Of a stretch of 41,688 nt of DNA, positions 1-9,419 are shown piece after piece. Position 1 is the first letter of the stretch, and the number at the start of each line of letters is the position of its first letter. The DNA comes from an uncultured Verrucomicrobiota bacterium (GTDB taxonomy: Bacteria > Verrucomicrobiota > Verrucomicrobiia > Verrucomicrobiales > DEV007). Location: NCBI GenBank assembly GCA_902589825.1, contig CACIUL010000028.1, forward strand, positions 1 to 41,688, given 5' to 3'. The notes below the pieces were generated by a model that was not told the DNA's origin, made no database searches, and worked only from the letters and a program-made list of their open reading frames with translations. The translations under genes and the position numbers were made by a program.

Positions 1-1041
1 GCATTTTCAGACTACTGGGAAGCTGTCCGTAAGTTCTATTTCCCTTTTGACACATCTCCACCGCACGGCACTGCTGAGGTATACCTTCACGAAATGCCAG
101 GAGGCCAATTCACCAACCTAAAGGAACAGGCTGAAGCCATGGGCCTTGGGGCACGTTGGCCTGAAATCGCACAGTGCTACGCAGAGGTTAACGAACTCTT
201 TGGCGACATAGTTAAGGTAACTCCATCAAGCAAGGTGGTTGGCGACATGACAATGTTCCTTGTCACTCAGGGAATAAAGCCATCCGATGTCACTAACCTG
301 CCCAAAGGGACAGCATTTCCTGAATCTGTTGTCGATATGTTGAGTGGTGGTCTTGGACAGCCCATGAACGGTTGGCCGAAGGATGTTCAAGAAGTGATTG
401 TTGGCAAACGCGACGTGATCACTGACCGCCCAGGAAACCATGCAACACCGGTTGATTTCGATCATGTGCGTGAGGAACTGGAGGGGAAACTAGGCGCCCC
501 TGCTACTGAAAATGACTTCTGGAGCTACCTGATGTACCCTCAGGTATTCCTTGATTTTGCTCAAAGCCGCTCGCTTTACAGCGATCTAAGCGTATTACCC
601 ACCCCCGCCTATTTTTACGGTCTTCAGAGCGGTGAGGAGATTAGTATTGATATTGAGCTTGGAAAGACGCTTTTCGTGAGGCTGATCAACGTTGGTGAAC
701 CCGATCAGGATGCAAGAAGGAGCGTTATATTTGAACTCAACGGCACTGCACGGCATGCCCTGATCAAGGATTCAAGCCTTGCACCTTCAACCGTCTCCCG
801 TCCAAAGGCCGACCCCGATGATGCAACCCATATCGGAGCCCCAATGCCAGGACTTGTCTCAGAGCTTGCCGTCACACTTGGTCAGAATGTTGACGAGGGT
901 GAACCACTACTAACCCTTGAAGCAATGAAGATGTATACCAGCGTTACCTCGCCTCATTCCGGAACGATCGAAAAAATCGAGGTCGCTGTTGGAGACAACC
1001 TTGAAACCGGTGACCTTCTCCTCAAGCTGACCCCAGCCTAG
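1..1041 (+). CDS. pyc: Pyruvate carboxylase, C-terminal part (5' end outside window)
   Basis: The reading frame is open from base 1 and ends at a TAG, so this is the 3' part of a larger gene. Pyruvate carboxylase carboxylates pyruvate to oxaloacetate using biotin. The visible 346 residues cover the end of the carboxyltransferase domain (HEMPGGQFTNL near residue 31, VTPSSKVVGD near 75), the PYC-specific linking region (YGLQSGEEISIDIELGKT, ELNGTARHAL), and a C-terminal biotinyl carrier domain with the EAMKM biotinylation motif. The modified lysine is encoded at 928-930. The order carboxyltransferase then biotin domain in one chain fits single-chain PYC. The biotin carboxylase domain should lie upstream. 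An oxaloacetate decarboxylase alpha subunit is less likely because the PYC linker is present. The gene converges on the giant minus-strand gene with 35 nt between the stops. Confidence 0.95.
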   Translation, partial: AFSDYWEAVRKFYFPFDTSPPHGTAEVYLHEMPGGQFTNLKEQAEAMGLGARWPEIAQCYAEVNELFGDIVKVTPSSKVVGDMTMFLVTQGIKPSDVTNLPKGTAFPESVVDMLSGGLGQPMNGWPKDVQEVIVGKRDVITDRPGNHATPVDFDHVREELEGKLGAPATENDFWSYLMYPQVFLDFAQSRSLYSDLSVLPTPAYFYGLQSGEEISIDIELGKTLFVRLINVGEPDQDARRSVIFELNGTARHALIKDSSLAPSTVSRPKADPDDATHIGAPMPGLVSELAVTLGQNVDEGEPLLTLEAMKMYTSVTSPHSGTIEKIEVAVGDNLETGDLLLKLTPA

Positions 1042-1076
1042 AGCCTGCCCCCCTTACCAGCCGGATTAAACCGCAA

Positions 1077-4000
1077 TTAATCATCCAACCTTGCCCTAAG
1101 CCTGATAAATTGCGTCCTGAAGCTCAACGGCAATTTCATCCTGTAGGTCAAACTCGTTGCCCCGACGATCGTCTCGGAGGGCAACTCTTGCCAAGAGGTC
1201 AGATCAGGTGACACTTCAATAACGACTCCTACCGGGTTTTTACGGATATCTGAATTCACTTCCCAGAGCATAATCCCTGAAGCTTCATTGCTGTTAATAA
1301 TCCTTGGAGACGGCAGCTTTCCGGGAATACGTGGATCTGTATTGAAAAGATATTCCAAGAGATTTCCAAGCCCATCACCATCAACATCTTCATCGACAGC
1401 AATACCAAGACCTTCACGTAAAGCCCACTGGGCAAAACTCTCGGATATCAAATGCCCGTCAGGTGAACCCAGATATTCTCCTTTTTGCCACGCTCGCCGC
1501 CCCTGGTAATCGCTTGCTTCAATAGCCGGGCTTACCACCTCCAGCGATGCGCCACTTCCATCCGCCTCTGCAAACCAGTCATCATTGTAGGAAAAGCGCA
1601 TAATCGCGACGTCATAAGGTTCAGGTAACGCAAGGACGAGGGATTCACCTCCATTGTCGAGCTTACCAGAATATTGCCCGGCAACATTCAACTCATTCCC
1701 ATAACGTTGAATGAAATCGGCTAAACTTGCGACAACCAGCACTTGATCGCCCGGCGCCAGGACTATTTCGGGAAAAACGAAACGGATGCCCTCAGTAAAA
1801 CGGACACCGGCAAGGTCAATTGGCACCTCGCCGGTATTGACTAACTCAACATACTCGTACTCCGACCCGCCGAGAGGATTAAACATCAACTCATTAATCC
1901 TGAGGTTATCCAACAGGAGCACAAGGCGTTCATTTAACAACTCCCCTGGAATTGGAGCACCTGGCGTAGGCACCCTTTGAAAGGAAATCGTTCCGCCGCC
2001 TTCCACGTCACGAACTTGTGAATAGTCTTCTGACTGAACGCCATAGATTACGGAATCAATGGAATCACCGTCTGCAGAAAAAAGACCGAGTAAGTCCATG
2101 GTGGAGGATAGATTGAAATCAAGGCCGGAGATCACGGCGTATCCGTTAGCCTCAACAAAGGTTAAAGGAGAAATCACATGACGCCTCAAAGCTGTGTTGG
2201 GGCTGTCGGTGAGGAGCATTCCCGAGATATCAACCGGCAAATCTTCAGGGTTATATACTTCTATAAACTCACGATCGAGGGCCACCTGCCCGTTGGTGAA
2301 CCACTCACTGATCATTACACGAGATGAGTTGCCTGTGCGTTGTGATTCATTCACTTGCCCAATGCTTGGCTTGTTCAGTTGCCACTTGCCGGTGTTGACA
2401 TCTCTTCCAATTGACAGATCGGATGCCTGAGCCCCAAAACTTATGGAATCAATAACACTTCCATCCCGATAAATGGCAAGGTCTTCGCCGGAGCGGTCAA
2501 GGGTAAATCCAAGATGAATGCCTGATGTAGGGTTGGCATCTGCATAAATGACTAGAAATTCGCCGGCAGGCATGACACTGCCAGCCGGAAATACAAATTT
2601 CGAGGGATTATCAGGATCATCTGAAACCCAGTGACCACTCAGGTCATAATCTTCTGTTCCGGGGTTATAGAGCTCAATGACATCAGGATATGTTCCCTCA
2701 TGCTCATAGGAAGCATTGTTTACTGTGAGAACTTCATTTATGACGACCCGCCCAGGAAGAAACTGATCGACTGTCCATGTCCTGCTGCGCGTGGGTACAT
2801 TTTGCCACTCCCCGGCAAAAGTTTTACCCTCCACTTCTACATAATAGGTGCCGTCATCAAGGTCACTTAACTCGATGCCTGCAATCCGAACTGTCTTGTT
2901 AGGGGGGTCAAAGCCATTGCCAATCGGCAACTCCGCACTCCATTCCCCCCCATTAATCCGCCACCTGTAACTCCATATTCCGGGCCCGCCAACGATAAGA
3001 CTCGCCTCAGTGGAACTGGTAATTGCAGGAGGTTCGCCATTTATAAATATGCCCTCGTGTATCATTGCCCCAAGATCATGGCCAAGAGGATGGCTCATCG
3101 TTCCCGGGGAACCTGGGGCGAGCGAGAAATCTCCACCTTCCTGATCCACAAACTGCGCAATATCATTCTCATTCCTTACGCCAAGGTCATAAATGGTCTG
3201 CCCCTCATGGTTCCTTCCGATAGAAATATCACTGATGTCCGGGTCGACAAGGTTGTCGGCAAATTCAAGGGGGGTGGTCGGGAATGGCTCCTCACGCGAA
3301 TCATCAGCGCCACTGAAAACCCTTGGTATATCCATCAGTATGTTCCCGGCAACATACGCTGCATCGCCATGGGTTGCGTCCTCGTCTGTATCTGTTGGAA
3401 TGAAGAGGTTGACGACAGATGCAACACTGGGATTGTCAAACCTGTCATTAAAGTCCGGATGTATTTTGTAGACAGTGTTACTTTCAAAGACCGTAGCGGT
3501 ATCAATCTTGAGGTTAATACAATGGTCAACATCCCAGAAAACGTTTCTTGCCACAACGATTGTCGTTCCGTTGCCGGCATCACCGGTTGATATCGCATTC
3601 GCATATCCCCTGTCAGACGTTTCATCGTCCTTGAATACATTTCTAAAGAGATTCCCTGCAACGTATACATCGCCGCCAAGGTCAATGTGCTCATCACCGG
3701 TATTCGTGAATGTATTGCCTATAATCTGGACAATCGGACCCGGTCTCCTGCCGCTGTCCACATCAACCACATCGTTATGCCCTTTAGTTACTCCAAAAGT
3801 ATTATTGCGAATAATGTATCGCCCTCCTTCAGGAATCTCCCCCTCCCCCTTTACCTGTTCAGAAATGTTGTCAAGACCAAGCTCGTCGGCCTTCTCGTCA
3901 GGTGCAAAAACATCCGGAAACCTACAGTTCTCCAGGATTATCGATGCATCTGATGTATAAAGGATTCGGATTTTTGTGCCGTAAAATCGAACGTCATCGA

Positions 4001-7000
4001 TAACACACTGAGAACGGATAATACCAATTGCCCCCTCCCTGTCCTGAGCATGACCAATATCAATATGAGCAATCCTGTTGTTGGGGTCCATTGAGTCAAT
4101 GATCTTAATGCCCTCTGATTTGGGAGGGGCATCAGGCAGGGAACCATTCCCGGCGGAATCCGGGACAAAGGAAACACCGGGAACCGGCGAGAACTGTATC
4201 CTCCTCGTTGGAGTGCCGACGATCCGTGAAATTCCGTTAATGGTAATTTTCTTGTCCTCGTCAAAGTAAACTGAAGTTCCCGGCTCAATAACAAGGGCCG
4301 TTCCTTCAGGAATGGTAACGTCATCAATCACATGGTAAGGACCGGAGCTAGCAACCCAACGAACTTCTGCACCTTCGGAAGGTTGATAGGGGTAGTAACC
4401 AAGGTCAGGACTTCCTTTGCCGGGGTTTCCCGCCTCAATCGCCGGGGATTGTTCCCTGAGTTTAAAATTTCCTGAACCAGGCCCAACAAATAGAGGGTCA
4501 GCAAAAATGTTCGCTTCACCCTCCCACTCTTCACCTAAGATCGAGTAGCTTACGGTGATGTCGCCGTCCTCGAAATCCGTCCTTATTTCGTTCTCATTTC
4601 CCCAGATTATTGAGTTTTCTATATTGTAGAAGCTTGGGGCATCATTTCCGTCTTTATTTTCTGCCTGTATACCAATGGATTGGTTGCCGGCAACCGTCAC
4701 AAAATCAAGACTGACTCGAGCGTCATCCTTGGCAGAAATTCCTATGTCATTATTCACAAAAAGACCACCCGTTATCGATACATCCTCACTGAAGAGACTC
4801 GCCCCCTTGTCAGCACAATTACGACTGATCACATTAATCACATTAACGTCAGCATCCAGGGTATCAATTCCGTCGTCATCCATATAGGCAATGACAATGT
4901 TGCGCAGGGTAATTTCCTGCCCGTCACCGGCACCATGAAGATAAATTGCATCATTATCATCAGTAACACCGTCCTCCCTAAACACCCCAAGCATGTCCGT
5001 GATATACGTATCCTCAACCAGCACGCCCGTATCAAAGGTTTCCAATCCCATAACAGAGCGCGCAAGGTGACAGCGGCGCAAAACGATTTCTGAATCAATT
5101 CCACCCTCTGCCTCTGTTTCTCCAATCTTGCCGCGGTTATCCGTGACGTTACAATCGTTAAAGACAACAGTTGATCCAAGCACCCTTAAAACCCTGCCAT
5201 GGTCTGTATGTCCACCTGCCGGCGAATGTCCTGCCCGGTGAAAATTAGTGAATGAAAAATCAGCCCCTTCACACTGGTCAAAAAGCACCTGCCCCCATAT
5301 CGCTTCAGGTTGGCTTGAGGTAAAGGTAACAGGCTGACTATTTGTGCCCAGTGAGTTAATTGTTCCCTCAATATTCAAGTCAATACCGGCGCTGCTTCCA
5401 GGCTCAACGGTGCCATCGAGCATTATCATGGTCCCCGGTTCAATAGTAAGCACGTGTCCTTTAGGAACAGTGACATCACCCGTGAGCCTGAGGACACCAC
5501 TCCATGAACTGGAAGCGCCGTTGAGGTCACCTGAAATCTCCGTTACCTCAACGCCTGCTAGACTTTTGATCGCTTTTGAAACTTCCTGCCCATTGGCATT
5601 GGCACTTAGGATAAAATCACCGGGGTCGGCTCCGCTCCCGGCAACCTGCCCAATTAAGGCCAGGTTGAAACTGATATCTGAACTGCGCTCGTCCCCCTGC
5701 TTGATTTCAACAGCCAAGGTATTGGTTCCATCTCTCAACAAAGTACTCGGCAGGTCAGGAATACGAAAAACCTCATCTTCATCAGGCGTGTCATCCCCGT
5801 CAATTGTGAATTCGTCATATGACATATCCGACTCCATGTTGGATGTCTTAAAAAATTCCTCGCCATTCAGGTAAACTATGGCGCCGTCATCATAGAGAAG
5901 CCTGAGTTCAAGTCCGGTAACCTTTGATGAGTCATCCACATCAAACGTTGTTCGAAAGTAGGTGGTTGCATGCTTGTTGTTCCTGGAATCGCCATAGCTA
6001 AGCTCGGTCTCCTCATCATCATCACCGTAGCCGAGCTCTGCTGGTCCTGATTCCCAGGCAGAGTCATCAAACCCAGACGCTCGCCACGCATTACCCTGAT
6101 CAGATCCGTCATCGAGGTATTTCCATGTTGAACCAAGTGGAAGAAGAACCGCAGACTCACCACCGGGACCTCCACCAACGGAAACAAGTGCGCTGCCAAC
6201 ACCGTTGCGCAGTTCCACTGTATTTGGAGTGATTGATACACCCGGGGTTTCAGCATTCAGTACAGCCGTCGCATCCCAGACATCAGTTGCATAGCTGCCA
6301 TCAGCCCTGCGGAAATCGAGCTTCACCAGAATTGGAACACCGGGCTTGTAGCTGTCACGAACCCCTATATTGAGAGTCCCCTGAGCAACGCCGCCGGAAA
6401 GTGTTCCGGATACCTCAGTTACTGATCCCGTATTGTACCAGACATCCAGGTATTCAATATGCTGCATAATACCGGATCCGAATTTGCCTGAATAAAACTC
6501 AACAACAACCCGGTTAAGTCCCGGGTTAAGAACATCGCCTCCACCTTCTGGGACATTAAGGCTCCAATCTCCATCCTTTGCATCGATTGTTGCGCTTACC
6601 CCGTTAACCAGCACCGAACGAACCGCGGCAGCATGAAAGTCACCAGAAAAATCCACCTCACCGGAATTTGTCCGCAAGTATCCTTCCTGCGTGCTCGGAA
6701 GGTTCGATGTGACCGAGTAGCTTCGCGGTATTTGCGATAAAACGTTGGCAATCCTCTCAGGAACAAAATCCTGTAAACTTTCAAGGGCATTACTGGATAC
6801 AAAACCTCCTACAGCTCGCGCAATGACAGGTTGAATAATTTCCGGTCTATAAACACGTTCAATGAGGTCAAGCAGCTTGGCGTAATAGAGCGGGATAATG
6901 TCCGGATGATTAAGGAACTTCTCAAGCCCATCAAGCTCGGTATACCCCCAGATATCCTTGGTAGGATTCCCCCTGAGCAAGGTGTCCAGGTCATGGGGCA

Positions 7001-8783
7001 CAAATCGAAAACGGGGGTCCTTAATTCCCCGGTAAAGCACATAATCATCCCCTTTCCCGTCATTTAATCCTCCCTCCCGATTACCGAGCAATGAATCGAC
7101 TGCGAGATGAGTGAGCCATTGGTCCACATTGACGTGACTTGAAATATTTTCAAGATAGCCTTCGGCAGGCAGGTTGTTAAGTGCGTCAGTAAGCGCAATC
7201 AAGTCACTCCAGTCATCCTCCGATGAATTGGTTTGCTTGAAGTAAGTATTGCGGTAAGCGTCAGCCTCCTCGCCCTCGTAACGAAGATCCCCCTCATCAC
7301 CGGTTTCCTCATCATCACGGACCTGATAGAGGTTGCCTCTTGGATCATCCGGCCAGTGCGCAGCAGTAAAATCGCTGTCCAGTGCCTCAACCATGGCATA
7401 TGAGCCATACATCAGTGGACCACCTGACTGGGCAAGGTTTTCCCCATTTATCCTTAATTGAACGGCAATGGTGTCAGGCACCTCAACGCCCATTAGCTGG
7501 AAAAGCCATGAACCTGAAGTCTGTGAATGAACATAGCGGCAATTGAACTTCATTGCGCTTACCCCCTTCCATTTATGGTCGCATGGAAAAACAACCAGGT
7601 AATTGTTGGGCGGACCTTCACGGGAACCAGCCCCCCTGTTTCTGACACTGGCACCGTAGATGGTTTTAATACTGGTGCTTTCAGTGCTGACAAAGGTGAC
7701 ATTCATCTGCGCATTGCTCTCCGAACGACTGGAACTTTGTCCGATATCCTCGATCTCCTCCTTTTCATCATCGGTCATGATCAGGTAATAGACCGGTTGA
7801 TCACCAGGTGCCCGTGAAGATAGTGGTTCGAAATTATCATTAACCTGATAAAGCGCATTACAGCGATTGCCTCCACTTTCCACCTGTGCCGGCCAATTCC
7901 TTACATTTGCTCCATCATCCGCCTCAACATAAAACTCAACAACTGTTTCATCCTCCTGAGGAGGGATAGCCGCTGAAAAGGTATCGCCGCCGTCAAAGTC
8001 CATTGGCACCGACTGGAAGTCCCCATCACCATCCTTCCTCCAATACAGCAGAACCGTTAACCCTGAAAGCTCAGCCTCATCCCTCAACTCACAAGTGACT
8101 GTGACCGGGTCATCCGACCGGGGGATCTGAGGCCGGTGTTTAACCTCCCTGATAATTGGGGCAATGTTATTGGCAGCAATCGAGTTTGCTGCACCGGGAG
8201 TTCCCCCGTCATCAATTGAACTCCCCCAGTTCTGTCCATTGTTATTGGTTAAAAACGGATTAATCAACTCAAGGGATTTTCCCTCACCATCGTGAGCTGC
8301 CAACCAAACCCAACCCCTGTGTCCTCTGTCATCCGGGCCTCTTGCCCTCGTGGCCCAGTCACCTTCGTCCGCAAACCTGACCTCATCCACCTGCTCACCT
8401 TCGCCGTCAAAAAGAGCGATCCTTTCGCCCGAATTTTTCAATTTCCCCTCCCAAGGACCTACCACATTCTCTACCTCTGGATACCGTGCCTGGAAAATAG
8501 AAATATTGGACGCTACCACAATGTGCCCGCCCGGAGGTATACGGCCTCCGTCGAAAAGGAAATCGACTGCCTTATCAAGACGATAACCTTGCAACTCAAC
8601 TGCTGCTTCTGACCTGTTGTGAAGTTCGATGTACTCTGCCCCGACATCCTCGGGCAAGCCTCCGGGATTGTACATTATCTCCGATATGACAAGATCTCCT
8701 GAAGCCTCTGCAGAAGCGAACAAAAGGTTACAAATAGAGGATATGAGTAATAGTGTAAGCGGCCGGTTCGGGAAGCTGCTCAT
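1077..8783 (-). CDS. Giant secreted lamin-tail / CotH / beta-helix surface protein
   Basis: This 2,568-residue protein has an N-terminal signal peptide (hydrophobic LLLISSICNLLFA, probable cleavage near residue 28). Domains in order: a lamin-tail domain at about 30-145 (ISEIMYNP...EYIELHN); a CotH-like kinase-fold region at about 330-690, with NREGG...YVLYRG and FVPHDLDTLLRG near 568-604; a beta-galactosidase-like jelly-roll segment at about 885-1045 (WKYLDDGS, FDDSAW, YFRTTF, LLYDDGAIVYLNG); right-handed beta-helix stretches at about 1090-1450 and 1480-1890; and three more lamin-tail-like repeats at about 2012-2125, 2155-2265 and 2293-2405. A short acidic DEDVDGDGLGNLLEYLF segment near 2465 resembles the C-terminal motif of many verrucomicrobial secreted proteins. 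Lamin-tail plus CotH fusions are known in bacteria but poorly characterised. A role in surface adhesion or polysaccharide interaction is inference. No sortase or obvious autotransporter domain is visible. It is transcribed alone. Confidence 0.93.
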   Translation of the reverse strand: MSSFPNRPLTLLLISSICNLLFASAEASGDLVISEIMYNPGGLPEDVGAEYIELHNRSEAAVELQGYRLDKAVDFLFDGGRIPPGGHIVVASNISIFQARYPEVENVVGPWEGKLKNSGERIALFDGEGEQVDEVRFADEGDWATRARGPDDRGHRGWVWLAAHDGEGKSLELINPFLTNNNGQNWGSSIDDGGTPGAANSIAANNIAPIIREVKHRPQIPRSDDPVTVTCELRDEAELSGLTVLLYWRKDGDGDFQSVPMDFDGGDTFSAAIPPQEDETVVEFYVEADDGANVRNWPAQVESGGNRCNALYQVNDNFEPLSSRAPGDQPVYYLIMTDDEKEEIEDIGQSSSRSESNAQMNVTFVSTESTSIKTIYGASVRNRGAGSREGPPNNYLVVFPCDHKWKGVSAMKFNCRYVHSQTSGSWLFQLMGVEVPDTIAVQLRINGENLAQSGGPLMYGSYAMVEALDSDFTAAHWPDDPRGNLYQVRDDEETGDEGDLRYEGEEADAYRNTYFKQTNSSEDDWSDLIALTDALNNLPAEGYLENISSHVNVDQWLTHLAVDSLLGNREGGLNDGKGDDYVLYRGIKDPRFRFVPHDLDTLLRGNPTKDIWGYTELDGLEKFLNHPDIIPLYYAKLLDLIERVYRPEIIQPVIARAVGGFVSSNALESLQDFVPERIANVLSQIPRSYSVTSNLPSTQEGYLRTNSGEVDFSGDFHAAAVRSVLVNGVSATIDAKDGDWSLNVPEGGGDVLNPGLNRVVVEFYSGKFGSGIMQHIEYLDVWYNTGSVTEVSGTLSGGVAQGTLNIGVRDSYKPGVPILVKLDFRRADGSYATDVWDATAVLNAETPGVSITPNTVELRNGVGSALVSVGGGPGGESAVLLPLGSTWKYLDDGSDQGNAWRASGFDDSAWESGPAELGYGDDDEETELSYGDSRNNKHATTYFRTTFDVDDSSKVTGLELRLLYDDGAIVYLNGEEFFKTSNMESDMSYDEFTIDGDDTPDEDEVFRIPDLPSTLLRDGTNTLAVEIKQGDERSSDISFNLALIGQVAGSGADPGDFILSANANGQEVSKAIKSLAGVEVTEISGDLNGASSSWSGVLRLTGDVTVPKGHVLTIEPGTMIMLDGTVEPGSSAGIDLNIEGTINSLGTNSQPVTFTSSQPEAIWGQVLFDQCEGADFSFTNFHRAGHSPAGGHTDHGRVLRVLGSTVVFNDCNVTDNRGKIGETEAEGGIDSEIVLRRCHLARSVMGLETFDTGVLVEDTYITDMLGVFREDGVTDDNDAIYLHGAGDGQEITLRNIVIAYMDDDGIDTLDADVNVINVISRNCADKGASLFSEDVSITGGLFVNNDIGISAKDDARVSLDFVTVAGNQSIGIQAENKDGNDAPSFYNIENSIIWGNENEIRTDFEDGDITVSYSILGEEWEGEANIFADPLFVGPGSGNFKLREQSPAIEAGNPGKGSPDLGYYPYQPSEGAEVRWVASSGPYHVIDDVTIPEGTALVIEPGTSVYFDEDKKITINGISRIVGTPTRRIQFSPVPGVSFVPDSAGNGSLPDAPPKSEGIKIIDSMDPNNRIAHIDIGHAQDREGAIGIIRSQCVIDDVRFYGTKIRILYTSDASIILENCRFPDVFAPDEKADELGLDNISEQVKGEGEIPEGGRYIIRNNTFGVTKGHNDVVDVDSGRRPGPIVQIIGNTFTNTGDEHIDLGGDVYVAGNLFRNVFKDDETSDRGYANAISTGDAGNGTTIVVARNVFWDVDHCINLKIDTATVFESNTVYKIHPDFNDRFDNPSVASVVNLFIPTDTDEDATHGDAAYVAGNILMDIPRVFSGADDSREEPFPTTPLEFADNLVDPDISDISIGRNHEGQTIYDLGVRNENDIAQFVDQEGGDFSLAPGSPGTMSHPLGHDLGAMIHEGIFINGEPPAITSSTEASLIVGGPGIWSYRWRINGGEWSAELPIGNGFDPPNKTVRIAGIELSDLDDGTYYVEVEGKTFAGEWQNVPTRSRTWTVDQFLPGRVVINEVLTVNNASYEHEGTYPDVIELYNPGTEDYDLSGHWVSDDPDNPSKFVFPAGSVMPAGEFLVIYADANPTSGIHLGFTLDRSGEDLAIYRDGSVIDSISFGAQASDLSIGRDVNTGKWQLNKPSIGQVNESQRTGNSSRVMISEWFTNGQVALDREFIEVYNPEDLPVDISGMLLTDSPNTALRRHVISPLTFVEANGYAVISGLDFNLSSTMDLLGLFSADGDSIDSVIYGVQSEDYSQVRDVEGGGTISFQRVPTPGAPIPGELLNERLVLLLDNLRINELMFNPLGGSEYEYVELVNTGEVPIDLAGVRFTEGIRFVFPEIVLAPGDQVLVVASLADFIQRYGNELNVAGQYSGKLDNGGESLVLALPEPYDVAIMRFSYNDDWFAEADGSGASLEVVSPAIEASDYQGRRAWQKGEYLGSPDGHLISESFAQWALREGLGIAVDEDVDGDGLGNLLEYLFNTDPRIPGKLPSPRIINSNEASGIMLWEVNSDIRKNPVGVVIEVSPDLTSWQELPSETIVGATSLTYRMKLPLSFRTQFIRLRARLDD

Positions 8784-8823
8784 TTTGCTTTGGGGAAGGC
8801 GGGTTTTAGAAAGTTAAGTATAA

Positions 8824-8856
8824 ATTTACCCTGTATTTACCCGGCTACAAATTATA
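8824..8856 (-). promoter_or_regulatory. Candidate promoter -10 and direct repeat upstream of the giant gene
   Basis: Read on the minus strand, 8856-8851 is a perfect TATAAT, but no good -35 hexamer lies 16-18 nt upstream. Just downstream, GGGTAAAT occurs twice (8842-8835 and 8831-8824) with an 11-bp period, about one helical turn, which could be an operator or a leader element for the giant gene starting at 8783. The assignment rests on sequence match only. Confidence 0.3.
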
Positions 8857-8949
8857 TCCGATGTGAAAAAATATCTCCGCTAGCAATCGGCATCGATATG
8901 TTCTCCATTAATAAAACGGGGCTAAAATATCAACGCCTGAATACATCCA

Positions 8950-9399
8950 ATGTTTAGCTCGATCCGGGCAGCCCAGCTTTATTTAACAAGCAGAAGAACC
9001 TGCCGCATGGCATTTATTGCATGGTTCGTCACTCTCTTTGGGCTGAGTTCAATCCCCGGTAACGCAGAACCTGAAAAGAGTTTCATTTTTGCCGATAAGA
9101 TTGCCCATGCCATTTACTTCACGCTTGGCTCAGCGGCATTCATGATGACAATGGCGCAAGGCTCTTCGGACAGATGTTCACGTTTAAAACTTTTCATTTA
9201 CTGTATCATCATGGCCCTATCTATCGGGATTTATGATGAATGGCACCAAACCTTTACAGAAAACAGGGATGGCAACAGTCTGGGTGACATTTTGGCCAAT
9301 TTGACAGGCGGGGCATTAGGTTATCTCGTTGGACTGAGACTTATCCACAGGAAAATCTATCAGCACTCATCGTGTTGCAAGGAGGGAATGTCGGTATAA
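8950..9399 (+). CDS. VanZ-like family membrane protein
   Basis: This 149-residue protein has three to four hydrophobic segments (about 20-36, 51-68, 80-95 and 115-128). It carries the VanZ-like signature: DKIAHA at 49-54 and YDEWHQTF at 95-102, followed by DGNSLGDILANLTGGALGYL. VanZ-like proteins are small integral membrane proteins of mostly unknown function; the name comes from a low-level teicoplanin resistance protein, and nothing here indicates resistance. It lies 20 nt upstream of trpA and probably starts the plus-strand transcription unit. No Shine-Dalgarno sequence precedes the ATG at 8950. A shorter start at Met20 (9007) is possible but would remove the residues before the first hydrophobic segment. 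Confidence 0.85.
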   Translation: MFSSIRAAQLYLTSRRTCRMAFIAWFVTLFGLSSIPGNAEPEKSFIFADKIAHAIYFTLGSAAFMMTMAQGSSDRCSRLKLFIYCIIMALSIGIYDEWHQTFTENRDGNSLGDILANLTGGALGYLVGLRLIHRKIYQHSSCCKEGMSV

Positions 9400-9419
9400 A
9401 TTCGATCCCCCATCCTAAA

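Noticed and set aside
3057-3960. Several plus-strand open frames of 90-177 codons antisense to the giant gene
   Set aside because: The minus strand codes a continuous, signal-peptide-bearing multidomain protein here. The antisense frames overlap one another and have no recognisable protein features.
5344-5874. 176-codon open frame on the plus strand
   Set aside because: It is antisense to the jelly-roll to beta-helix part of the giant gene and Ser/Pro-rich, typical of a shadow frame.
9372-9419. Upstream GTG start for trpA
   Set aside because: It would overlap the VanZ-like gene by 28 nt and add 16 residues with no resemblance to TrpA N-termini.
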